Shown here: piece after piece, positions 52,437-58,766 of the stretch | Numbering within the stretch: the stretch's first letter is position 1 | How the letters are laid out: every line of letters starts with the position of its first letter | DNA from: Actinoplanes campanulatus | GTDB lineage: Bacteria > Actinomycetota > Actinomycetes > Mycobacteriales > Micromonosporaceae | Direction of reading: 5' to 3' | Length of the DNA stretch: 64,000 nucleotides | Assembly (NCBI RefSeq): GCF_014647795.1 | Contig: NZ_BMPW01000024.1 | Location: 83,654-147,653, forward strand | Made by a program: the position numbers and the translations under genes | The notes under the pieces: generated by a model | Seen by the model: the letters and a program-made list of their open reading frames with translations, nothing else | What the model was told of the DNA's origin: nothing | The model's database searches: none

Positions 52437-52874
52437 ATGCCGCGTAAGCGCCCACACCAGCTGAGGAAGCTGGTGGAAACCCCGGTGGTCAGCACTCAAC
52501 CACCTGTACGGATCTCCGGTCTGTCGCCGTCCGCCGTCCGCCGCCTCGCCCGTGCCGAACAGGCTTGCGGATGGCCGCCGGGCCACGGCGCCGAACTACT
52601 CGAGGCGTGGAGCCGGATCACCCGGGAGCCGGGATTCCCCCTCTGCCTTCCGCTGCCGAGCTGTTCCTGTCATTGGTGCGATCCCGTCGGCGCGCGATGG
52701 ATGCTGGCGAGGCTCCTGGCGGAGCTTCCCCGCCGGGAGAGAGCACTTCTGCGTACGCCCCTCGCCCGCATCGACCGCTGGTATGCCGCCCGAACCCTGC
52801 CCGATCCGACCTGCACCGCCGACTACTGGTTCGAACGGCGCCTGATGGACCAGGAGGGCTGGGGGCGGACCTAG
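52437..52874 (+). CDS. Small Cys/Trp-motif protein of unknown function
   Basis: The 145-residue product has a Pro-rich basic N-terminus and a conserved-looking core CSCHWCDPVGARWMLARLLAELPRRERALLRTPLARIDRWYAARTLPDPTCTADYWFERRLMDQ. Three closely spaced Cys (C-S-C-H-W-C) could bind a metal. Similar small proteins with a CxWCDP motif are, from memory, widespread in actinomycetes and uncharacterised. No signal peptide is present. Confidence 0.6.
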   Translation: MPRKRPHQLRKLVETPVVSTQPPVRISGLSPSAVRRLARAEQACGWPPGHGAELLEAWSRITREPGFPLCLPLPSCSCHWCDPVGARWMLARLLAELPRRERALLRTPLARIDRWYAARTLPDPTCTADYWFERRLMDQEGWGRT

Positions 52875-53000
52875 AGGTCGATGCGGTAGCCGACGCCGGC
52901 CTCTCGATCCGGGCCAGATCGTTCTCGGTCAGGCCGAGAGCGGGATCCGGGACGAGGTGCTCGGGCGATGCACCGGACAGGCCATGGCTAGAGTGACGGC

Positions 53001-54524
53001 GTGAACCGGGGGTGGACGGGCCGTGGGCCGTGGATGATCGCGGCCACCTCGGCCGGCGCCGACTGGCGGATCGCGCTGGCCGGGCTGGCGGCGGCCACCG
53101 AAGCGCCGGTGGCGGCCGTCGTGATCGGCACCACCGTGCCGGACGACGACCCGGCGCGGCCGTTCCTCGCCGGGGTGCTGGAGGTCGCCGAGACCGCCCG
53201 GCTGCCCCTGGACCGGGTCCGTGACCTGGCCGAAGGGATGAGCCGGTCCTACGAGCTGGTGCTGGTCGCCGCCGACGCGGGCCTGCTGCTGCCGGTGGGC
53301 GAGGGCGGGTGGACACTCGTCGACCTGGCCGTGGCGATGGGCGCGCCCGTCGTGGTGGTGACCGGCCCGGGCCCGGACGCGGCACACCACACCAGCCTCG
53401 TCGTCGACGCGCTGCACGGGCGCAACCTCTCCGCGGCGGTCGTCACCATCGGTGATGTCGAGGAGAGCGCGCTGCCCCTTCCACCGGCCGGCCGGATCCC
53501 GGCGGCCGCACTCTCCGCGACTCCGGGGTCCGCGGCCACCGATGATCCGGCTTCGCCTCCCGAGACGATTCCGGGGGTGGCCGAAACACCGAGCGAGGAC
53601 GGCCGTTTCGCCGAGGCCGCCGAATGGTTCGAGCCGATGCTGCGAGTGGCGCCCCAGCCCGCCACGCCGGTGCTCGACGTCACCGAGGGCGCACGCAAGC
53701 CGGTCAGCGGCAAGCGATTCGTTCTCGGCCTGCTCGGCGTCTTCGTGATCACGGTTCTGATGGCGTGCGGCCTGGGCTGGTGCGGCAGCGAGCCCATCTA
53801 CTCGGCGCACATCGACTACACCGGCCCGGTCGAGCCCACGGTCAGGCCCTACACGCCACACCCGTCGACCTATGTCCCGCCGTCGCGCCCCCGGCCGCCG
53901 TCGACCGCCGCCTGCCCGGAGAACGCCGGCGCGATCACCCCCACCCGCCCGGATGCCGCCACCAGCCAGCGGGTGAACCGGGCCTGGCAGCGCATCGAGA
54001 AGTGGCTAGCCACGAAGGCCCCGGCCAGCGCCCGCGGACTGCGCCCACCGGCCGGCGCGAAGCGGATCGACGAGTTGCAGCGCCGCATGTCCGTGGCGTT
54101 CCCGGCCGACCTGGTCGCCTCGCTGCGCCGCCACGACGGGGTCGCTCCGGGAGCCCGTTTCGACCTGCCGCCGTTCTTCTCGCCGACGTCCCTCGACGAG
54201 ATCCTCGGCGACTGGCGGTCCACCTGCACCGTCCTGGCCGGCGACGCCGGTTCCTGGCCGGGGGAAGACTGGTGGCACCGGCAGTTCGTGCCGTTCGCGT
54301 CGGCCGGTGACGGCGGCTGCCTGCTCGTCGACCAGCGCCCCGGCGGCCACGGCCGGGTCGGCGAGTTCTACCCGGAGGACGGCACCGACTTCGCCCGCTG
54401 GCCCGCCTCGGTCACCGAACTACTGGAGGGCACCGCCACCGCGCTGGAGACCGGCCGCCCCTACGACGGCCGCTACCGCCCCACCGTGGGCGGCGACGGC
54501 CTACTGGACTGGGAGATCATCTGA
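53001..54524 (+). CDS. BioD-like domain - TM helix - SMI1/KNR4 domain fusion
   Basis: The 507-residue protein has three parts. Residues about 10-155 resemble dethiobiotin synthetase (AAA_26): YELVLVAADAGLLLPVGEGGWTLVDLAVAMGAPVVVVTGPGPDAAHHTSLVVDALHGRNLSAAVVTIGD; but the P-loop expected near residue 15 is replaced by IAATSAGADWRIAL, so ATP binding is doubtful. After a disordered linker, residues 239-260 form one membrane helix. Residues about 315-500 are an SMI1/KNR4 (SUKH-1) domain (RRMSVAFPADLVASLRRHDGVAPG, FVPFASAGDGGCLLVDQRPGGHGRVGEF, WPASVTELLEGTATAL). SUKH domains are often immunity modules, here displayed outside the membrane. The combination is unusual. Confidence 0.75.
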   Translation: MNRGWTGRGPWMIAATSAGADWRIALAGLAAATEAPVAAVVIGTTVPDDDPARPFLAGVLEVAETARLPLDRVRDLAEGMSRSYELVLVAADAGLLLPVGEGGWTLVDLAVAMGAPVVVVTGPGPDAAHHTSLVVDALHGRNLSAAVVTIGDVEESALPLPPAGRIPAAALSATPGSAATDDPASPPETIPGVAETPSEDGRFAEAAEWFEPMLRVAPQPATPVLDVTEGARKPVSGKRFVLGLLGVFVITVLMACGLGWCGSEPIYSAHIDYTGPVEPTVRPYTPHPSTYVPPSRPRPPSTAACPENAGAITPTRPDAATSQRVNRAWQRIEKWLATKAPASARGLRPPAGAKRIDELQRRMSVAFPADLVASLRRHDGVAPGARFDLPPFFSPTSLDEILGDWRSTCTVLAGDAGSWPGEDWWHRQFVPFASAGDGGCLLVDQRPGGHGRVGEFYPEDGTDFARWPASVTELLEGTATALETGRPYDGRYRPTVGGDGLLDWEII

Positions 54525-54525
54525 C

Positions 54526-54891
54526 CTACGCCGGCGAGATCTGGGCGGCCACGATCCGCCAGCCAACACTTTCCTGGTACGCCCACGTGCGCGCGTAACG
54601 CAGCCGGGCCGTCAACAGGGCGCCGCCGAAGGTCCCCGCCACCGTGCACAGGGCGAAGGTCGCGCCGGTCCGGTCGACGACCAGCACCTCCAGGTCCTCC
54701 TCGGTCAGCGAGTCGACGACCGAGGAACCGGACCGGTACGCGTCCAGGTCGTCGGACTTGCGGTAGCGGGCGCCGTCCGGCCCGATCGCGATCAGCCGGT
54801 CGTCGAGCAGTTCCTCCAGCACCGCCACGTCGCCGTCGCGTTGCGCCTGCTGGAGGCGCCGTTCCGCGTCGAGCAGCTCAGCCTCGGTCAT
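54526..54891 (-). CDS. NTF2-like DUF4440/SnoaL-family protein
   Basis: The 121-residue protein is one NTF2-like cone: LLDAERRLQQAQRDGDVAVLEELLDDRLIAIGPDGARYRKSDDLDAYRSG, LEVLVVDRTGATFALCTVAGTFGGALLTARLRYARTW and WRIVAAQISPA at the end. It matches DUF4440-type proteins, which include ketosteroid isomerase-like enzymes and ligand carriers; no catalytic Asp pair is certain. Its stop lies 1 base from the stop of the convergent fusion gene. It follows an SDR gene by 21 bases on the same strand, so the two probably form an operon. Confidence 0.87.
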   Translation of the reverse strand: MTEAELLDAERRLQQAQRDGDVAVLEELLDDRLIAIGPDGARYRKSDDLDAYRSGSSVVDSLTEEDLEVLVVDRTGATFALCTVAGTFGGALLTARLRYARTWAYQESVGWRIVAAQISPA

Positions 54892-54912
54892 GGTCGCTCC
54901 TTCTCGTCGTAC

Positions 54913-55629
54913 TCAACGGAGATTCAGGCCGCCGTCGAGCAGAATCACCTCGCCGGTCAGGTACCGGTGCCCGATCAGCATGGCGATCAGATCCGCCACG
55001 TCGGCGGGCTGCGCGGCCCGGCCCATCGGGCTCGACGACTTCCACAGTTCGTGCGCGGCCGTCCAGTCGGCGGTGAGCGGCGTGTCGACCAGCCCCGGCG
55101 CCACGGCGTTCACCCGGACCCGTGGGCCGAGGGCGGCGGCCAGCAGCTTCGTCACGTGGTTGAGGGCGGCCTTGCTCGCGGCGTACGCGATCGAACTGCC
55201 CTTGGGCCGCACCCCCGCGTGGCTGGTCACGTTGACGACGCAGCCGTCGGCGGCCTGCAGGTGCGGCAGCGCCGCGGTGCACAGCACCCACGGGGCGATC
55301 AGGTTGACGTCCAGCAGCTTGCGCCAGTCGGCGGGGGTCAGCCCGGCCAGGTCCCCGTGTGGCACCGGCCAGGAGATCCCGGCGTTGTTGACCAGCACGT
55401 CGAGCCGCCCGTGCCGCTCCACGACCGCCGGCACCAGACCGGCTGCCGCGTCGTCGTCCCCGAGATCGGCCTGGTGATACGTCCCGCCCAACTCCGCGGC
55501 CAGCGCCACCCCGGCGTCCCGGCTGGCCCGCGAGTGCACCGCCACCACGAACCCGTCCGCCGCGAGCCGCCGCGCCGTCGCCTCCCCGATCCCCGAAACC
55601 GACCCGGTAACCAGTGCCACCCCACGCAT
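54913..55629 (-). CDS. Short-chain dehydrogenase/reductase (3-oxoacyl reductase-like)
   Basis: From ATG 55629 the protein has 238 residues. The Rossmann motif is GVALVTGSVSGIGEATARRLA (TGxxxGIG), followed by DVLVNNAGIS, the catalytic Ser in VVNVTSHAGV, and YAASKAALNHVTKLLAAALGP with Tyr and Lys. The C-terminus RYLTGEVILLDGGLNL is typical. An Arg is lacking after the first strand (HSRAS present instead), which usually indicates NADP(H) preference if Arg is used; this remains open. The substrate is unknown. An ATG two codons upstream is possible. It is followed by the DUF4440 gene. Confidence 0.9.
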   Translation of the reverse strand: MRGVALVTGSVSGIGEATARRLAADGFVVAVHSRASRDAGVALAAELGGTYHQADLGDDDAAAGLVPAVVERHGRLDVLVNNAGISWPVPHGDLAGLTPADWRKLLDVNLIAPWVLCTAALPHLQAADGCVVNVTSHAGVRPKGSSIAYAASKAALNHVTKLLAAALGPRVRVNAVAPGLVDTPLTADWTAAHELWKSSSPMGRAAQPADVADLIAMLIGHRYLTGEVILLDGGLNLR

Positions 55630-55765
55630 CACCACAGCCTAGGCGAGGCGTCCCGCGGTGGTGGCACGGCTCAGAACGGTGGGGTGGGTGGCCCGCTTCC
55701 CGAATGTCGGCACCATCCGGCCGGTCGATGTCCGCGACCGTGACGGGAGCCCTAAGCTGTCCGCC

Positions 55766-57142
55766 GTGTCGGCTGACGTGTTGCAGGCTGGGGTCCGGCT
55801 GAGCGATCGCTACCGTCTGCATCGGCGGCTCGGCGCCGGCGGGATGGGTGAGGTGTGGCTCGCCGTCGACGAGGTGCTTCAGCGCTATGTGGCGGTGAAG
55901 GCGATGCTGCCCGGCCTGGACGCCGACCCGGATTTCGGGCGGCGCTTCACCGCCGAGGCCACCTCGATGGCCCGGATCAACCATCCGGCGGTCGCCTCCG
56001 TCCACGACTTCGGCCACAGTCTCGGTGTCGCGTTCCTGGTGATGGAGTTCGTCGACGGCGAGTCGCTGGCCCAGCGGCTGACGCGCGGCCGCCTCGGGCC
56101 GGAGGAGACGATGCGCCTGATCGCGCAGGTCGCCGACGGGCTCCAGGCCGTCCACGCGCAGGGCCTGGTGCATCGCGACATCAAACCCGCAAATCTATTG
56201 GTACGCGCGGACGGCACCGCGGTCATCACAGACTTCGGCATCGCGCGCCACGAGGATGCCGGCCGGCTGACGGTGTCGGGGGCGATCCTCGGCACCCCCA
56301 CGTACCTGTCGCCGGAGCAGGTCCGGGGCGAGCCGGCCGGACCGCGCAGCGACCTCTATTCGCTGGGTCTGGTCGCCTACGAGTGCCTGGCGGGGGAGAA
56401 GCCGTTCGCCGGCGACAACCCGTACGCCGTGGCGCTCCAGCGGCTCCAGTCCGGCCCCCGCACGATGAAGGTGCGACTGCCGATGCCCGTGCAGGCCGTG
56501 GTCGAGCGGGCGCTGGCCGTCGACCCGAAGGAGCGCTGGCAGTCGGCGTCCGAACTGGCGTCCGCGGCCCGTGCCTCGGTGACCGGGGTGGCGCCGGTGG
56601 CCGCCCCCGCCGTACGCCGCTCGGTGTTGCCTGCGGTGTTGGCGGCTTTCGCCGCGATGGCGCTGGTCGTCGCCGGTCTGGTCATCTGGGGCAGCCGCCC
56701 GGACTCGAACCCGGTCGTCACCACGACCACGACCGGGGCGGGCACCACCCAGGAGCAGTTGCCGGTGCGGTTCACCACCTGCGCCGGCGGTTACTGCCCG
56801 GTCGAGCCGATGTGCTGGGCCGGGCTGAACGTCAGCTCCGGGGTGCCCGAGTCGCCCCGGCGGCTGGACTGCTCGGAGGAGCACGTTTGGGAGACGTACG
56901 CCGCGGTCGACGTCCCGGCCGGTGGCGTCGTGATCGACGACGACGATCCGCTGATCGAGAAGTCGGAGATCGCCGTGGCCTGCGGCGAGGAGTCCATGGC
57001 GACCCGCAGCCGCCGTCCGGACCGGACCAGCGGCTGGTTGCGCGAGGCCTGGCCGATCAAGGTCGGCGAGGACACCCTGCTGCACTGCATCGCCCGTCCG
57101 GTCGGCGGCGAGGCGACCGGCACGTTCTTCAAGAGCGCTTGA
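55766..57142 (+). CDS. Membrane Ser/Thr protein kinase (PknB-like catalytic domain)
   Basis: GTG 55766 gives 458 residues. The kinase domain (about 12-270) has the glycine loop LGAGGMGEV (22-30), the Lys of VAVKAM (45), HRDIKPANLL (136-145), DFGIAR (156-161) and GTPTYLSPEQV (176-186). A single membrane helix follows (about 287-308), then a Thr-rich linker and a 130-residue extracellular domain with five or six Cys (TTCAGGYCPVEPMCWAG, LDCSEEHVW, VACGEE, LLHCIA) instead of PASTA repeats. It probably senses an extracellular cue. The next gene codes for a small secreted SH3-like protein and may be its ligand or target, which is speculative. Confidence 0.92.
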   Translation: MSADVLQAGVRLSDRYRLHRRLGAGGMGEVWLAVDEVLQRYVAVKAMLPGLDADPDFGRRFTAEATSMARINHPAVASVHDFGHSLGVAFLVMEFVDGESLAQRLTRGRLGPEETMRLIAQVADGLQAVHAQGLVHRDIKPANLLVRADGTAVITDFGIARHEDAGRLTVSGAILGTPTYLSPEQVRGEPAGPRSDLYSLGLVAYECLAGEKPFAGDNPYAVALQRLQSGPRTMKVRLPMPVQAVVERALAVDPKERWQSASELASAARASVTGVAPVAAPAVRRSVLPAVLAAFAAMALVVAGLVIWGSRPDSNPVVTTTTTGAGTTQEQLPVRFTTCAGGYCPVEPMCWAGLNVSSGVPESPRRLDCSEEHVWETYAAVDVPAGGVVIDDDDPLIEKSEIAVACGEESMATRSRRPDRTSGWLREAWPIKVGEDTLLHCIARPVGGEATGTFFKSA

Positions 57143-57177
57143 GAATTCCATCGACGGGCCACTTTATGCTGCGGCCC

Positions 57178-57606
57178 ATGAAACCGATCGAGGAACGAGT
57201 CAGGCGGCGCGCCGTCGCGGTAGCGATGACCGCGGCCATGACCGCCGCGGGGGTCCTGGGTATCGCCGGCCCGGCGCGGGCCGCCGTCACCTGCAATCCG
57301 AACTGGACGATGGTGAACGGCCAGGGCGCCGTCACGGCGGCCGTGGACTACAACGTCAAGAACGGCCCGTACGGTGCGTGCGGTCAGGTCGGCCGGATCA
57401 CCAAGGGCACCACGTTCTACCTGTGGTGCATGACGACGAACGACTACGGCAACAACTGGTGGTACGGCCGTATCGCCGGCACCGACATCAAAGGCTGGGT
57501 GCACCAGGACACCATCGGTAACGGGGTCTTCCGGATCAGGGACGACAGCCCCGAGGACGGCAAGCTGGTCCTCGAGGGTTGCGGCCCGAAGGTCGTCTGG
57601 CCCTGA
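57178..57606 (+). CDS. Small secreted SH3-like protein
   Basis: ATG 57178 gives 142 residues with a signal peptide (VAVAMTAAMTAAGVLGIAGPARA; mature from about residue 37). The mature part is short strands with NVKNGPYGACGQVGRITKGTTFYLWCMTTNDYGNNWWYGRIAGTDIKGWVHQD, the layout of a bacterial SH3 (SH3b) domain, with three or four Cys. It could bind cell wall. It lies 36 bases after the kinase gene and ends in a strong terminator at 57617-57652, so the two genes are probably one unit. Confidence 0.8.
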   Translation: MKPIEERVRRRAVAVAMTAAMTAAGVLGIAGPARAAVTCNPNWTMVNGQGAVTAAVDYNVKNGPYGACGQVGRITKGTTFYLWCMTTNDYGNNWWYGRIAGTDIKGWVHQDTIGNGVFRIRDDSPEDGKLVLEGCGPKVVWP

Positions 57607-57616
57607 CCCGGCCGAG

Positions 57617-57652
57617 AGCGCCGGCACCGGACCCATGTCCGGCGCCGGCGCT
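57617..57652 (+). terminator. Terminator hairpin after the SH3-like gene
   Basis: Arms AGCGCCGGCACCGGAC (57617-57632) and GTCCGGCGCCGGCGCT (57637-57652) pair over 16 bases with one mismatch around CCAT. The T-run is weak (TCGACGTT), as is common in high-GC actinomycetes. Confidence 0.75.
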
Positions 57653-57731
57653 TCGACGTTCCGCCGCGGTGTGACCCCGGTGACGAGCGGGCGTGCTTGA
57701 CGTGGCCGGTGGGCCGGGTCGACCATAAAGC

Positions 57732-57743
57732 GAACGACCGTTC
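57732..57743. promoter_or_regulatory. Candidate operator upstream of the flippase-like gene
   Basis: GAACG-AC-CGTTC is a perfect 12-base palindrome in an AT-richer patch, 17 bases before ATG 57760 and next to the AAGGAGG Shine-Dalgarno. TetR-type repressors often bind GAACG/CGTTC half-sites. No matching regulator gene is adjacent. Confidence 0.5.
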
Positions 57744-57759
57744 TTTTAAGGAGGCGGCG

Positions 57760-58752
57760 ATGGCCACCGCTACCGCGCCCAAGCGGCCCGCATCCGTGAA
57801 GCGGCGCCGGATCGCGGTCGGGGCGCTGGTGGTCCTGTTCGGCGTGGAGCTGGTGGTGGCCTGGCCGTCGCTGACCGCCGCGCTGAGCCGGCTGGAGTCG
57901 CCGCATCCCGGGTGGGTGGCCCTCGCGCTGCTCGCCGAACTCGCCGCCATGGCCAGCTACGCCCGCATGCAGCGGCGGCTGCTGCGCTCGGCCGGGGTCG
58001 ACGCGCCGCTGCACCGGCACGTGGCCCTCGCCTACGCCGCGCACTCGCTCAGCGTCACGCTGCCCGGCGGTCCCGCCTTCTCCACCCGGCTCAACTATCA
58101 GCAGATGCGCCGGTTCGGGGCCACCCCGGCGGTCGCGTCCTGGTGCATCGCCCTGTCCGGCATCCTCTCCGCCGGTGCGCTCGCCTCGGTGACGGCGGTG
58201 AGTGTCCTCGCCGCCGACCGAACCCCGGACTGGGGGACACTCGCCGCCTTCGCCCTGGCCGCCGCGCTGCTCACCCTCGGTGCCCGGCGGTTCGCCCGCA
58301 ACCCGGAGACGGTCGCCCACCTGCTGGCTCCGATCAACCGGTTGCTGCGCCGTCCCGCCGATCGCGGCCTGGACCGGATAACCGGTTTCGCCGCTCACCT
58401 CCGCGCCGCCCGCCTCACGCCCGGTCACGGTGTGGCGGCCGCCGCCTTCGCCGTACTCAACTGGCTCCTCGACGCCGCGGCGCTGTGGCTCTGCTTCCAC
58501 GCGGTCAGCGGCGGCGCGCCGATCAGCGTGGCCCACCTGCTGCTGACGTTCTGCGCCGGCTACGCGGCCGCCACCGTCACGATCGTCCCCGGCGGCCTGG
58601 GCGTCATCGACAGCGCCCTGATCCTCGGCCTGGTCACCGCCGGCGTAGCCACCAGCACGGCGATCGCCGCCGTCGTCCTCTACCGCCTGATCAGCTTCGG
58701 CTTCATCATCGGCGCCGGCTGGATCGCCTGGTTCCTGATCCGCGACCGCTGA
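57760..58752 (+). CDS. Lysylphosphatidylglycerol synthase-like integral membrane protein (UPF0104)
   Basis: The 330-residue protein has eight or nine hydrophobic helices and the UPF0104 motifs: HSLSVTLPGGPAFSTRLNYQQMRRFGATP (about 88-116), the conserved L-P-G-G segment, and near the end GYAAATVTIVPGGLGVIDSALILGLVTAGV (about 267-296), with a second P-G-G-x-G. These regions correspond to the flippase half of MprF. The aminoacyl-transfer domain is absent, so it would move lipids rather than make lysyl-PG. An AAGGAGG Shine-Dalgarno fixes the start. Confidence 0.9.
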   Translation: MATATAPKRPASVKRRRIAVGALVVLFGVELVVAWPSLTAALSRLESPHPGWVALALLAELAAMASYARMQRRLLRSAGVDAPLHRHVALAYAAHSLSVTLPGGPAFSTRLNYQQMRRFGATPAVASWCIALSGILSAGALASVTAVSVLAADRTPDWGTLAAFALAAALLTLGARRFARNPETVAHLLAPINRLLRRPADRGLDRITGFAAHLRAARLTPGHGVAAAAFAVLNWLLDAAALWLCFHAVSGGAPISVAHLLLTFCAGYAAATVTIVPGGLGVIDSALILGLVTAGVATSTAIAAVVLYRLISFGFIIGAGWIAWFLIRDR

Positions 58753-58766
58753 AACCCAAAAGATCG

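Noticed and set aside
53001-53460. A functional biotin-synthesis enzyme (BioD)
   Set aside because: The ATP-binding P-loop is not present and no other biotin genes are nearby, so only a BioD-like fold is claimed.
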